Below are positions 35,227 through 44,549 of a stretch of DNA of 64,000 nucleotides, one piece after another. Under the pieces are notes generated by a model that was not told the DNA's origin, made no database searches, and saw nothing but the letters and a program-made list of their open reading frames with translations. Position 1 is the first letter of the stretch. The number at the start of each line of letters is the position of its first letter. The position numbers and the translations under genes are program-made. The DNA comes from Thermosulfurimonas marina (GTDB lineage Bacteria > Desulfobacterota > Thermodesulfobacteria > Thermodesulfobacteriales > Thermodesulfobacteriaceae): positions 1,178,001 to 1,242,000 of the forward strand of contig NZ_CP042909.1 of assembly GCF_012317585.1 (NCBI RefSeq), read 5' to 3'.

Positions 35227-37042
35227 CGGCCCTCTCCACCGCCTGCCGCAGGTCCTCCAAGGAAAAGGGTTTGGCCAGAGGGATCAGTCTCCCGCGGAGC
35301 TCCGGAAGGCTCTTTTCGATGGTCTCCCGGGGATAAGGCGAGGCGATGATGACCTTCATCTCCGGAAATCTGGAGGCCAGCTTTCGGATCTCCTCTTCTT
35401 TGGGGCCACTGCGCATGCGGATGTCGGTAAGAAGGATTTGGGGGACAAAGCCTTCTTCAAGGATCCTTTCGGCCTCGGCAAAACCCCGGGCCAGCCGGGG
35501 CCGATAGCCCAGATACTCTAAGAGGTCCTTCAGGGTCTCTAGAAGGATCTGGTTTTCTTCCACTACCAAAAGGGAGAGGCCTTCCGAGGGCCCCTCTGCT
35601 CTGGGGGAATCGGCCAGGGGAAGATAGAGGCGGAAGACCGCCCCTCCTTCAGGATGGTTGTAGGCCGCTATATGTCCTCCGTGTTGTTTTACCAGGGAGT
35701 AGATCGTGGCCAGACCCAGTCCGGTGCCCTCTTTTTTGGTGGTGAAATAGGGTTCAAAGAGGTGGGAGAGGGCCTCCGGGGAAAGCCCCGGGCCACGGTC
35801 GCGAAAGGTAAGAAGGGCGTAAGGGCCGGGCTTAAGGTCCAATACTCGGGCGCTTTCTTCCGGGAGTTCCACCTTTTCCAGACGGATCCAGATCTCCCCC
35901 TCTCCCTCCATGGCCTCCCGGGCGTTGGAGGCCAGATTGAGGAGGATCTGTTGCAGGGCCACCGGGGAGAGACGCACCAGGAGGTTGCCTTCCGGGGCCT
36001 CCAGGTGGAGGCGGATTTTGGAGCCCAGAAGTCTCTCCAGGGTTTCCCGCAGGCGATGAAGGGCCCGGGCCAGATCCAGGATCTCGGCTTGGGAAGTCCG
36101 CTTTCTCACGAAAAAGAGGAGTTCCTGACTCATGCGGCGCCAGCGATGGATGAGTTCTTCCATACGCTCCAGGTTTTCCCGAATATTTTCCGGTCGGTCG
36201 AGCTTGAGGAGGCTTACACTGATGTAGCCTTGGAGGGCCATGAAAAGATTGTTGAGTTCGTGAAGGAGGACCCCGGTAAAACGTCCCAGGCTCTCCATCT
36301 TTTGGATCTGAAAGTGCTCCTCCTGGAGGCGCTTCTGCTCCGTGATGTCCACGGCCATGCCGATGATGACCGGAATTCCCTCCGGATCTTCCACCCGCAT
36401 GCAGTTCCAGAGGAGATAGTGGAGGCGGCCCCTCCGGTCGCGGACCGGAAGCTCCACCCCACGCTCAAAGATCCCGCACTGTACCTTTTCGCAATGCTTC
36501 TTCCAGTCCGAAAGGGCTTCCTCCGGGGCCAAAAGCTCAAAAACACTCTTTCCCAGGGCCTCTTCCCGAGAAAAGCCCGTGATCTCTTCAAAGGTCCGGT
36601 TGATAAAGGAAATCTTTCCTTCACGATTGAAAAGGACGAGAACCGGATTTTCCTCAAGGATTTTATGTAAAAAGGCCCGTTCCTTCTCAATTTTTTCTTC
36701 TAAGAGTTTCTTTTCGGTTATGTCTAAGATTATAGAGAGGTAGGCCCGTTCATCTTCCAAGGGAAAGGGCAGGCTTCGCACCTCAAACCAGCGCCGGTCT
36801 TTGGGACTGTGAATTTCTTGCAGGACGCTTTTCCCCTCCCTTAAGACCTCATCTTTTTTGCACCAGGGACAGGGATCTTCTCGATCGTGAAAGACCCGGT
36901 AGCAGAGATCTCCCACCGGGTCCCGGCCGCAGCGCTCCCGGAGCTTTCGGTTGGCGTAAAGGACCCGATAGTCCCGGGAGACCACCGAGACCAGGCCCGG
37001 GAAGAGATCCAGGATGGTCTGGTAAAAGGCCTCGCTTTTCAT
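35213..37042 (-). CDS. PAS-PAS hybrid sensor histidine kinase with C-terminal receiver
   Basis: This 609-residue cytoplasmic protein contains PAS 1 (about 8-110), PAS 2 (about 125-235), a HisKA domain with the phospho-His in LLHELNNLF, and HATPase with NLASNAREAM, DRGPGL and EGTGLGLAT. A receiver (about 480-605) follows, with phospho-Asp in LLTDIRM and Lys in AKPFSL. There is no transmembrane helix. PAS 1 carries Cys at 38, 47, 58 and 61 (CY..PCPWC), a pattern seen in redox- or metal-sensing PAS domains. It is first in an operon-like run with xerC-hslV-hslU. The ATG at 37042 (MKSEAFYQ) was chosen; a TTG 15 bases upstream is possible. Confidence 0.88.
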   Translation of the reverse strand: MKSEAFYQTILDLFPGLVSVVSRDYRVLYANRKLRERCGRDPVGDLCYRVFHDREDPCPWCKKDEVLREGKSVLQEIHSPKDRRWFEVRSLPFPLEDERAYLSIILDITEKKLLEEKIEKERAFLHKILEENPVLVLFNREGKISFINRTFEEITGFSREEALGKSVFELLAPEEALSDWKKHCEKVQCGIFERGVELPVRDRRGRLHYLLWNCMRVEDPEGIPVIIGMAVDITEQKRLQEEHFQIQKMESLGRFTGVLLHELNNLFMALQGYISVSLLKLDRPENIRENLERMEELIHRWRRMSQELLFFVRKRTSQAEILDLARALHRLRETLERLLGSKIRLHLEAPEGNLLVRLSPVALQQILLNLASNAREAMEGEGEIWIRLEKVELPEESARVLDLKPGPYALLTFRDRGPGLSPEALSHLFEPYFTTKKEGTGLGLATIYSLVKQHGGHIAAYNHPEGGAVFRLYLPLADSPRAEGPSEGLSLLVVEENQILLETLKDLLEYLGYRPRLARGFAEAERILEEGFVPQILLTDIRMRSGPKEEEIRKLASRFPEMKVIIASPYPRETIEKSLPELRGRLIPLAKPFSLEDLRQAVERAGGAP

Positions 37043-37118
37043 TAAAGTGTAGAGCAATGGAGATAATCTTGAAACTATTTAAACATCTTTTAAAGGGATA
37101 AGCAATTCATGAAGGGTT

Positions 37119-38795
37119 ATGGAAAGATTAAAAAAGATCCTTCTGCGGATTGACGGGCGAGGTTACGGGGCCTACCGGGAGCTTCTCGGGCGTTATCGCT
37201 TTCCGGGGTTCGAATTGGTGGTGGACAAGGTGCAGGCCGATCCCTTCGCCCCTCCAAGCCGGGTGCGGGTGCAGGTGCCGGCGGAGGTGGCCCGTTTCCC
37301 GGAGGCTTCTTATAGCAACTTCTCCCGCCGGGTGGGTCTAGAGAACTATCTGGCCGATCGCTTAAGTCGCCTGGCCCGCAAACTTTCGGAACGCCGGGGC
37401 TCGGGGAAGAGCGGGCTCATCCAGGTCCACGGCCCGGGCCAGGAGATCTTGCCGCGCACCGCGGTTACCGTGGGCCCCGGAGGGGAGGTCACGGCCCGGA
37501 TCTTCGTGGGGCTTCCGGCGGCCGGCCGCCGGGTGCTGGCTCGCCAGGCCTGGGAGCTTTTGGGAGAGGACCTTCCGTACCTGGTGCGCCAGGGGCTCCT
37601 TTTTGAAAACCTGGATCGGGACGAACTCTGGCGTTTCGTGGAGACCAACGAGGATGCCGATTTTTTACGGGCCAGGCTTTCGGAATGGCGTCTCGTGGCC
37701 TTTGTGGCCGAAGGAGCCATCCTTCCCCGGGCCTCCGGGGTGGACCCCCGTCCGGCCCGAGAGGCCGTGCCTTTTGCACCTCCCCCGGAGCTCACCCTGG
37801 AGGTGGAGCTCCCTAATCGGGGACCGGTGCGGGGCCTGGGCCTTCCGGAAGGGGTGACTCTTATTGTGGGCGGGGGCTTTCACGGGAAATCCACTCTGCT
37901 TCGGGCCCTGGAGCTGGGCGTCTATAATCACCGGCCCGGGGATGGACGGGAACTGGTGGTCTCCCGCTACGAGACGGTGAAGATCCGGGCCGAAGACGGT
38001 CGGGCCGTAACCGGAGTGGACATTTCTCCCTTTATCAATAATCTCCCCTTCGGGAAGGATACCCGGGAGTTTGAAACCCCCTGCGCCTCGGGTTCTACCA
38101 GCCAGGCGGCCAACATTATGGAGGCCCTAGAGGTGGGGGCCCGGGTGTTGCTGCTGGACGAGGACACTTCGGCCACCAACTTCATGATCCGGGATGCCCG
38201 TATGCAGGCCCTGGTAAGCAAGGAAAAGGAACCCATCACCCCCTTCCTCGACCGGGTGCGCGAGCTCTATGAGCGCTGGGGGGTCTCCACCGTTCTGGTC
38301 ATGGGAGGCTCTGGGGACTATTTGGAGGTGGCCGATACGGTAATAGCCATGGATCATTACCGTCCGCAGGAGGTCACGGCTCGGGCCCGGGAGATCGTGG
38401 CCGCCTATCCCTCCCGCCGCCGACCGGAGGCCCCGGAGCCCTTAAAAGAGATTCCCCGCCGAAGGGTCCTGGCCGACGGTCTTCGGCCTCCCCTCAAGCT
38501 CAAGGTCCAGGCAGTAGAGGGCCTGGTCTTGGGCCAGGAGCGCCTTGATCTTTCGGCGGTGGAACAGCTGGTTTCCGCGGATCAGGTGCGGACCCTGGGG
38601 CTTATCTTGGCGGCCATGCACGATCGGTGGCCGGGATCCCTTGCCGAGGCCGTGGCCGAGGCCGAAAGGAGGCTCCTTGAGGAGGGCTTTGGCTGGCTGG
38701 CGGAAGAAAGGGGGGACCTGGCCTTTGTGAGGCGCTTTGAGCTGGCCGCGGCCCTCAATCGCCTCAGGACCTTGAAGGCCCGGCCGGAAAGATGA
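37119..38795 (+). CDS. ABC-class P-loop ATPase (PF09818 / COG3044 family)
   Basis: This 558-residue protein opens with an RNA/DNA-binding-like region, RIDGRGYGAYRELLG. The ATPase core has Walker A GGGFHGKSTLL near residue 255, FETPCASGSTSQAANIMEA as a signature-like segment and Walker B VLLLDEDTSATNFMIRD. The family is conserved in bacteria and archaea, and the trypanosome member MRB1590 is an RNA-binding ATPase; the bacterial function is unknown. There is no membrane segment. Its TGA overlaps the ATG of the downstream penicillin-binding protein (ATGA), so the pair is co-transcribed. Confidence 0.88.
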   Translation: MERLKKILLRIDGRGYGAYRELLGRYRFPGFELVVDKVQADPFAPPSRVRVQVPAEVARFPEASYSNFSRRVGLENYLADRLSRLARKLSERRGSGKSGLIQVHGPGQEILPRTAVTVGPGGEVTARIFVGLPAAGRRVLARQAWELLGEDLPYLVRQGLLFENLDRDELWRFVETNEDADFLRARLSEWRLVAFVAEGAILPRASGVDPRPAREAVPFAPPPELTLEVELPNRGPVRGLGLPEGVTLIVGGGFHGKSTLLRALELGVYNHRPGDGRELVVSRYETVKIRAEDGRAVTGVDISPFINNLPFGKDTREFETPCASGSTSQAANIMEALEVGARVLLLDEDTSATNFMIRDARMQALVSKEKEPITPFLDRVRELYERWGVSTVLVMGGSGDYLEVADTVIAMDHYRPQEVTARAREIVAAYPSRRRPEAPEPLKEIPRRRVLADGLRPPLKLKVQAVEGLVLGQERLDLSAVEQLVSADQVRTLGLILAAMHDRWPGSLAEAVAEAERRLLEEGFGWLAEERGDLAFVRRFELAAALNRLRTLKARPER

Positions 38796-40783
38796 GGCTT
38801 ACCTATTATCATCTCTCGCTTCTTCTCCTTTCCGCAGCCCTTTTGGCCTTCGGGCTCATCCTGGGTGGGCTCTATTTTTATTTTCAGCTTGAGCTTCCGG
38901 ATATCTCCGCCCTCAAGAACTATCGCCCTCCGGCGGTCACCGTGGTCTATGATCGGAACGGCCAGCCCTTGGCCTACTGGTATCGGGAGCGTCGCTTCCC
39001 GGTGCCCCTTTCCAAGATGCCCTCCTATCTCATCCAGGCCTTTGTGGCCGCCGAAGACGCCCGGTTCTATGAGCATCCGGGGATAGATCTGGTGAGTATC
39101 CTGAGGGCCCTTCTCGCGGATATCCGGGCCGGAAGGGTGGTCCAAGGGGGAAGCACCATCACCCAGCAGGTGGCCCGGGCCCTTCTCCTTTCCCGGGAAA
39201 GGACCCTTTCGCGCAAGATCCGGGAGGCCATCCTGGCCTGGCGCATCGACAAGGCCCTCAGCAAGGACGAAATCCTGAACATCTACCTTAACCAGATCTA
39301 TCTGGGGGCCGGGGCCTACGGGGTGGAGGCTGCGGCCCTTACCTATTTCGGAAAACACGTCTGGGAACTGAGCCTTCCGGAGGCGGCCCTCATCGCCGGG
39401 CTCACCCCGGCCCCGAGCCGCTTCAACCCCCTGCGCAATCCGGAGGCGGCCCTTCGGCGCCGGGCCTACGTCCTGCGGCGCATGATGGAGGAGGGCTATA
39501 TCCGTCCGGAGACCGCTCAGGCGGCGGCCAAGGCCCCCCTAAAACTCAACCCCATGGATTTTTCCCCCGACCCCCGGGCAGGCTATTTCCTGCAGGTAGT
39601 AAGGCTGCGCCTGGAAAAGATGTTCGGCCGGGAGCGTCTGGAGACCGGAGGCTACCGCATCTACACCACCCTGGATCTTTCCTGGTGGGAAAGGGCCCGT
39701 CCGGCGGTCCTCAAGGCCCTTTCGGCCATTCCGGCCCGGCATGGCTCCAAAGAGATTCCCCAGCTGGCTGTGGTCTGTGTGGAAAACGAAAGCGGAGCCC
39801 TCCGTCTTTTGGTGGGAGGGCGGGATTTCGGGGAGAGTCAATTCAATCGGGCGGTCTATGCTCGACGTCCTCCGGGCTCAGCCATCAAACCCTTTCTCTG
39901 GGCCCGGGCCCTGGAGGACGATCTTTTGCGCCCGGATTCCCTGGTGATGGATGAGCCGGTGGTGCTCCCCGGGGCCGAGCCGGAAAGCTTCTGGCGACCC
40001 CGGAATTTCGACCACCGCTACCTGGGCATTATTTCCCTGCGCTACGCCCTAGTGGAGTCCCGCAATACCGTGGCGGTAAAGATCGCCCGGGCTCTGGGCC
40101 TGGGGGAGGTGGAGGAGACCCTGGTGGGGCTCCACCTTACGGAGAATCTCCCCCGGAATCTCTCCGTGGCCCTGGGGAGTCTGGGGGTCTCGCCGCTGGC
40201 CCTCACCCGGGCCTATACCACCTTCCCGGAAGGAGGGCAGATGATCGAGCCCCATCTGGTGGAGGCCATCTACGACCGAGAGGGGAATCTCCTCTATCAG
40301 GCCTCGCCCCGGAGGCGCCGGGTCTTCTCTCCGGAGACAGCCTACGTGATGACCTATTTTCTGAAAGAAGTGGTCCGCGAGGGCACCGGGCGCTGTGCCC
40401 GGGCCCTGGGAGTGCCGGTGGCCGGAAAGACCGGGACTACCGACCGCTATCAGGACGCCTGGTTCGTGGGCTTTACTCCGGTTTATACCTGCGGAGTCTG
40501 GGTGGGCTACGATCAGCCGCAAAGCCTGGGAAGACTGGAAACCGGGGGTCGGGCGGCCTGTCCGGTGTGGCTGGCGGTCATGGAGGCCGTGCCGCAACCG
40601 CCCAAGGATTTCCCGGTCCCCGAGGACATAGCCTTTGTGCCCTTTACCGACCGGGTGCCCGGAGAAGGGAAGGAAGAACTCTGGCTCCCTTATCCCGAGG
40701 ACAAGACCCCAGAGATCCGGGAGGTTCCACCTCTCAGGCCTCGGAGAGGCTTTCCTCTAAAATGGCTCTTCTGGTGGCGCTGA
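38792..40783 (+). CDS. mrcA: Class A penicillin-binding protein (PBP1A-like)
   Basis: This 663-residue bifunctional peptidoglycan synthase has an N-terminal TM helix (about 8-32). The GT51 glycosyltransferase carries the catalytic Glu in AAEDARFYEHPGID, GGSTITQQVARALLL and the RKIREAILAWRI motif. The transpeptidase has SxxK in PPGSAIKPF, SxN in VESRNTVAVK and KTG in VAGKTGTTD. It polymerises and crosslinks murein in the periplasm. It is shorter than E. coli PBP1A and has no room for the OB-fold (ODD) domain. Its 3' end overlaps the convergent CBS-ACT gene by 50 bp. Confidence 0.95.
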   Translation: MRLTYYHLSLLLLSAALLAFGLILGGLYFYFQLELPDISALKNYRPPAVTVVYDRNGQPLAYWYRERRFPVPLSKMPSYLIQAFVAAEDARFYEHPGIDLVSILRALLADIRAGRVVQGGSTITQQVARALLLSRERTLSRKIREAILAWRIDKALSKDEILNIYLNQIYLGAGAYGVEAAALTYFGKHVWELSLPEAALIAGLTPAPSRFNPLRNPEAALRRRAYVLRRMMEEGYIRPETAQAAAKAPLKLNPMDFSPDPRAGYFLQVVRLRLEKMFGRERLETGGYRIYTTLDLSWWERARPAVLKALSAIPARHGSKEIPQLAVVCVENESGALRLLVGGRDFGESQFNRAVYARRPPGSAIKPFLWARALEDDLLRPDSLVMDEPVVLPGAEPESFWRPRNFDHRYLGIISLRYALVESRNTVAVKIARALGLGEVEETLVGLHLTENLPRNLSVALGSLGVSPLALTRAYTTFPEGGQMIEPHLVEAIYDREGNLLYQASPRRRRVFSPETAYVMTYFLKEVVREGTGRCARALGVPVAGKTGTTDRYQDAWFVGFTPVYTCGVWVGYDQPQSLGRLETGGRAACPVWLAVMEAVPQPPKDFPVPEDIAFVPFTDRVPGEGKEELWLPYPEDKTPEIREVPPLRPRRGFPLKWLFWWR

Positions 40784-41459
40784 TATCCCGCGGGCGGATC
40801 CGGGTGACGTCGTCCCGGGCCCAGTAACGCACCCGATAGCGGGCCTGAAGCTCCTCAAGGAGCTTTTGAAATTCCTCCTCCGGAAGATCGGTCAGGCGCA
40901 CAAAGACCTGCCGTCTCTGAGGCTCCAGCTCTTCCCGGTAGGTAAGGATGCTTACAATCTGGGCCCCGTGGCCTACAATCAGCCGGGTGACCTCATCCAG
41001 GGTGTCGGGATCCTCCAGGATGAGCCCCACCTGGATGGGACCGTGATAGACACCGGTAATGTTTACAAAGAGCTTGAAGATGTCCGTCTGGGTAATGATC
41101 CCCACCACCTGCCCCTCTTCGTCCACCACCGGAAGCCCGGAGATCCGGTTTTCTAACATGAGAACGGCGGCATACTCTACGGTGTCCTCCGGCCGCACGG
41201 TGATAGGGTCCGGGGTCATGATGTCCTTGACCCGCACCTCCGAAAGAAGATAGTAGAGTTCGTGCACGTCGAGGGCCGTGGCCTTAGAGGGGGTGGCCTC
41301 TTTGATGTCCCGATCGCTGATGATGCCCACCAGTTTCCCCCCGCGCACCACGGGGATCCGCCGGATGCCGTGCTCTTTCATGATTTGGGAGGCCTTCATG
41401 ATGGAGGCGTTCTCATCCAGTACAATGACCTCCTTGGTCATCCAGTCCTTGACCAGCAT
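40734..41459 (-). CDS. CBS-pair and ACT domain regulatory protein (AcuB-like)
   Basis: This 241-residue protein has two CBS motifs: VKDWMTKEVIVLDENASIM with GKLVGIISDRDI, and VKDIMTPDPITVRPEDTVE with GQVVGIITQTDIF. An ACT-like domain follows at about 145-215 (IQVGLILEDPDTLDEVTRLI). CBS pairs bind adenine nucleotides and ACT domains bind amino acids, so this is a small-molecule sensor; the partner is unknown. Similar proteins are called AcuB in Bacillus. The ATG follows AAGGAGG closely. It overlaps the PBP gene at its 3' end. Confidence 0.88.
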   Translation of the reverse strand: MLVKDWMTKEVIVLDENASIMKASQIMKEHGIRRIPVVRGGKLVGIISDRDIKEATPSKATALDVHELYYLLSEVRVKDIMTPDPITVRPEDTVEYAAVLMLENRISGLPVVDEEGQVVGIITQTDIFKLFVNITGVYHGPIQVGLILEDPDTLDEVTRLIVGHGAQIVSILTYREELEPQRRQVFVRLTDLPEEEFQKLLEELQARYRVRYWARDDVTRIRPRDISATRRAILEESLSEA

Positions 41460-41527
41460 ACCTTCCTCCTTGGGGATCTCTCCCCATTATGCCCTCGGGT
41501 TCTCCGGTTGGCAACCTTTAGACCTTC

Positions 41528-41555
41528 TTGCGGTTTGAAAAAGCCCCGCTATAGT
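41528..41555 (+). promoter_or_regulatory. Putative promoter of yjbQ-ssb
   Basis: TTGCGG (41528-41533) and TATAGT (41550-41555) are 16 bp apart, 20 bases before the yjbQ ATG. They lie in the only plus-strand intergenic gap that could drive yjbQ and ssb. Confidence 0.5.
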
Positions 41556-41575
41556 GTCTCTAGAGGAGGGTGGTT

Positions 41576-41965
41576 ATGGAGGTCATCACGGTTAAAAGTA
41601 CGGCTAAGGCCCAGCTTATCGACATTACCGAGGAGGTGGCCCGGCGGGTGGCCGGGGTCAAAAGTGGGGTCTGTTTCCTCTATGTGCCGCACACCACGGC
41701 GGGAATCGTGATCAACGAGGGGGCGGACCCGGCGGTGGCCGAAGACATCCTCAGGGTTTACGAACGCCTGGCCCCTTATGATTTTTCCTACCGGCACCTG
41801 GAGGGCAACTCTCCGGCCCATGTGAAGGCCAGCCTTACCGGGCCGTGTCTTTCGGTATTGGTGGAGGAGGGGCGTCCGGTCCTGGGGACCTGGCAGCGCA
41901 TCTTCTTTGCCGAATACGACGGCCCCCGCACCCGCAAGGTCTATCTCAAGGTCCTGGAGGATTGA
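41576..41965 (+). CDS. yjbQ: YjbQ family protein (UPF0047)
   Basis: This 129-residue protein covers the whole UPF0047 fold. Signature pieces are VPHTTAGIVINEGADPAV, with the conserved His and Glu, then HLEGNSPAHVKASL, and GTWQRIFFAEYDGPRTRKVYL at the end. E. coli YjbQ has weak thiamine-phosphate synthase activity, and the fold suggests a metal-binding enzyme; the real role is uncertain. ATG 41576 was chosen over a GTG two codons earlier because GGAGGG is well spaced to it. ssb follows after 3 bp. Confidence 0.92.
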   Translation: MEVITVKSTAKAQLIDITEEVARRVAGVKSGVCFLYVPHTTAGIVINEGADPAVAEDILRVYERLAPYDFSYRHLEGNSPAHVKASLTGPCLSVLVEEGRPVLGTWQRIFFAEYDGPRTRKVYLKVLED

Positions 41966-41968
41966 TTT

Positions 41969-42391
41969 ATGAGCGTAAACAAGGTCATTCTCATCGGCCG
42001 CCTGGGGGCGGATCCGGAGATCCGCTATACCGCCGACGGACAGGCCGTGGCCACCTTCCGGGTGGCCACCAACGAGGTCTGGGTGAAAAACGGCGAGCGT
42101 CAGGAGCACACCGAATGGCACCGCATTGTGGCCTTCGGGCGTCTGGCCGAGATCTGCGGGGAGTATCTTTCCAAGGGGCGACAGGTCTACATCGAGGGGC
42201 GGATCAGGACGCGCTCCTTTGAAGATCGGGAGGGCCAGCGGCGTTGGGTGACGGAGATTGTGGCCAATGACATGCGTATGCTCGACGGCCGCCGGGATCA
42301 GGCCTTCACCGGGGCCTCTCCGAGTCCTTCCTCTCCTTCTCCCACGGAGACCATTCCGGAGCCCCCTCCAGACGACGATCTTCCCTTCTGA
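41969..42391 (+). CDS. ssb: Single-stranded DNA-binding protein
   Basis: This 140-residue SSB has an N-terminal OB fold ([52 protein letters not shown]), a short Ser/Pro linker and the acidic protein-recruiting tip DDDLPF. It coats ssDNA during replication and repair. The last 86 bp, covering linker and tip, are also the antisense of the hemA 3' end, so both tails share sequence. It lies 3 bp after yjbQ. Confidence 0.97.
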   Translation: MSVNKVILIGRLGADPEIRYTADGQAVATFRVATNEVWVKNGERQEHTEWHRIVAFGRLAEICGEYLSKGRQVYIEGRIRTRSFEDREGQRRWVTEIVANDMRMLDGRRDQAFTGASPSPSSPSPTETIPEPPPDDDLPF

Positions 42392-43691
42392 AGGCCTCCT
42401 CGAGTTCTCCGTCCAGGTCGAAGACCCGGCGCACCGTACCGATGGCCTCCCGCCCCAGGCGGTGGTAGCCGGCCTTAAGGTAAAGGATGGGGGCGTGGAG
42501 GAGTTTCTGGACGATGGCCTCGGTCATGACCTCCAGGGCCTCTCGCTCCTCCTCGGAAAGATTCTGCAGGCGGGGGAGGGTCCGGGCCAGCTCCCGCCTC
42601 CGGATCTCCTCTGCCTTTTCCCTCAGGGCCTTAATGGTGGGATAGACCGCCAGCTCCTTCAGCCACCTTTCGAATTTGAGAACCTCTTCTTCGATCAGGC
42701 GTTCGGCCCGCAGGGCCTCCTTTTTCCGTCGGGCGAGATTTTCCTCTACCACCTGTTTGAGGTCGTCGATATCAAATACATAGACGTTTTCGAGCTCGTT
42801 TAGGCCCGGATCCACATCCCGGGGAACGGCGATATCCATCAGGAAAAGAGGCCGGTGCTTACGGGCCCGCAGGAGGGGGCGGACCAGATCCGGAGTGATC
42901 ACGAACCCCGGGGCCCCGGTGGAGGAAATTACGATGTCCGCGGAAAGGAGACCCTCGGAAAGTTCCGCCAGACTGAGGGCCTCCCCTCCGTAACGTTCGG
43001 CAAGCTCTATGGCTCGGGAAAGGGTGCGGTTGGCCACCAGAAGCCGGGCCGCCCCGGCGGAAAGGAGGTGCTGGGCCGCAAGTTCGGCCATCTCTCCGGC
43101 CCCCACCAGGAGGATCACCTTCCCCCGCAGGGAGCCGAAGATCTTCTTGGCCAGCTCCACGGCAGCGTAACTCACCGAGACCGCGTAGGAGCCGATGCCC
43201 GTTTCCGTGCGCACCCTTTTGGCCACAGAGAAGGTCCGATGAAGAAGGCGATTCAGGATGGGCCCGGTGGACCGAAAGCGGCCGGCGGCCTCCCGGTAGG
43301 CCTCTTTCACCTGTCCCAGGATCTGGGGCTCTCCCAGGACCAGGGAGTCCAGCCCGCAGGCCACCCGGAAAAGATGCCGCACGGCCTCCAGATCCTCGAA
43401 AACATAAAGATGGGGTTCAAAGTGTGGGCGGGCCAGGCCGGTCTCCCGGGCCAAAAAGTCCTTGAGCCCGGAAAGGGTGCGCTCCCGCTCCGGGGTCACC
43501 AAAAGGTATTCCACCCGGTTACAGGTGGAAAGGTAATAGGCCTCTTCCACCTCCGGGAGATGGGCCTTGAGGCGCGCCAGGGGATGTTCCCCCCGCTTTT
43601 CCAGGGCAAAGCGTTCGCGCACCTCCACCGGAGCCGTACGGTGATTAAGCCCTACCAGAAGGATCTTTTCCCTCTCAGGACCATCGACCAT
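42306..43691 (-). CDS. hemA: Glutamyl-tRNA reductase
   Basis: This 461-residue HemA has [15 protein letters not shown] at the start and the catalytic C57 in STCNRVEYL. The [14 protein letters not shown] segment and the NADPH Rossmann motif [15 protein letters not shown] follow, then [11 protein letters not shown] and the long dimerisation helix. It makes glutamate-1-semialdehyde from Glu-tRNA, the first step to tetrapyrroles including heme and cobalamin. The C-terminus is extended by about 30 charged residues, which lie opposite the ssb tail. It overlaps the upstream ccsA stop by 17 bp, a common hemA neighbour. Confidence 0.96.
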   Translation of the reverse strand: MVDGPEREKILLVGLNHRTAPVEVRERFALEKRGEHPLARLKAHLPEVEEAYYLSTCNRVEYLLVTPERERTLSGLKDFLARETGLARPHFEPHLYVFEDLEAVRHLFRVACGLDSLVLGEPQILGQVKEAYREAAGRFRSTGPILNRLLHRTFSVAKRVRTETGIGSYAVSVSYAAVELAKKIFGSLRGKVILLVGAGEMAELAAQHLLSAGAARLLVANRTLSRAIELAERYGGEALSLAELSEGLLSADIVISSTGAPGFVITPDLVRPLLRARKHRPLFLMDIAVPRDVDPGLNELENVYVFDIDDLKQVVEENLARRKKEALRAERLIEEEVLKFERWLKELAVYPTIKALREKAEEIRRRELARTLPRLQNLSEEEREALEVMTEAIVQKLLHAPILYLKAGYHRLGREAIGTVRRVFDLDGELEEAFRREDRRLEGAPEWSPWEKERKDSERPR

Positions 43692-44502
43692 AGGAATGTA
43701 ACCCCGGCATCCACAGATTAATCACCCAGAAGCTTACTATCCAGACCAAAAAGCCCAAAAGGGCCATATAGGCCGCCCGGCGTCCTCGCCAGCCTACGAT
43801 GAGACGCTCGTGAAGAAGCGCGGCATAGATCAGCCAGAGGATAAGGGACCAAGTCTCCTTGGGGTCCCAGCTCCAGAAGCGCCCCCAGGCCTTCTCCGCC
43901 CAGAGGGCCCCGGTAACGATCCCCAGGGTAAGAAGAGGGAAGCCGTACTTGAGACACTTTTCGTTTAGGCGATCCAGGGACTCCAGCGGAGGAAGCCTCC
44001 GGAAAAGGCCCCCCAGGTGTTTGCGTTTGAGTTCCCGCTCCTGAAGGAGATACATCACCGCGGCCACGGCGGCGATGAGAAAAAAGGCGTAGGAGGCCAG
44101 AGAAATAAGGGCGTGCACCGGAAACCAGAAACTCTGCAGGATGGGGGGGAGAGGCCAGAGGGCTTCCGGGGCCTTCCAGGCAGCAATCATGAGAAGGAGG
44201 ATCAGGGGGGAAAGGAAGGTCCCCAGGGTGTAGACCTTGGGCCCCCGCCAGGAAAGAAGAAAATAGGCCCCCACTACCGCCCAGGCCAGAAAGGAGGTGG
44301 CTCCGTGGAAATTGGCCACCGGAGGGGCCTTGAGGATCTTGAGCCCGGCCAGCAGGGCCCCGGTGTGGAGCAGCCAGCCGCAGGCCAGCACTCCCCGGGC
44401 CCCCCGCAGGGCCTCCGGCTTCAGGGTGTAAAAATAGATGAAAAAACCCACCGTGGCCACGAGATAAAGCAGAAAGGCCAGCCGAAAAAAGAAGACCTCC
44501 AT
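43675..44502 (-). CDS. ccsA: CcsA/ResC-type cytochrome c assembly protein
   Basis: This 275-residue integral membrane protein has about eight helices and the tryptophan-rich heme-handling motif WGRFWSWDPKETWSL. Flanking His residues are in SFWFPVHALIS and LLHERLIVG. In system II cytochrome c maturation this protein presents heme to apocytochromes with CcsB. I chose the ATG at 44502, with GGAGGG just upstream; a TTG 45 bases earlier has none. It precedes and overlaps hemA, a common pairing (HemX-like in some genomes). No ccsB is visible beside it. Confidence 0.88.
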   Translation of the reverse strand: MEVFFFRLAFLLYLVATVGFFIYFYTLKPEALRGARGVLACGWLLHTGALLAGLKILKAPPVANFHGATSFLAWAVVGAYFLLSWRGPKVYTLGTFLSPLILLLMIAAWKAPEALWPLPPILQSFWFPVHALISLASYAFFLIAAVAAVMYLLQERELKRKHLGGLFRRLPPLESLDRLNEKCLKYGFPLLTLGIVTGALWAEKAWGRFWSWDPKETWSLILWLIYAALLHERLIVGWRGRRAAYMALLGFLVWIVSFWVINLWMPGLHSYGRWS

Positions 44503-44549
44503 CAAGCCCTCCAGGGCTAGCTTAGCCCGGTCTAGAGGGGAATTCAAGC

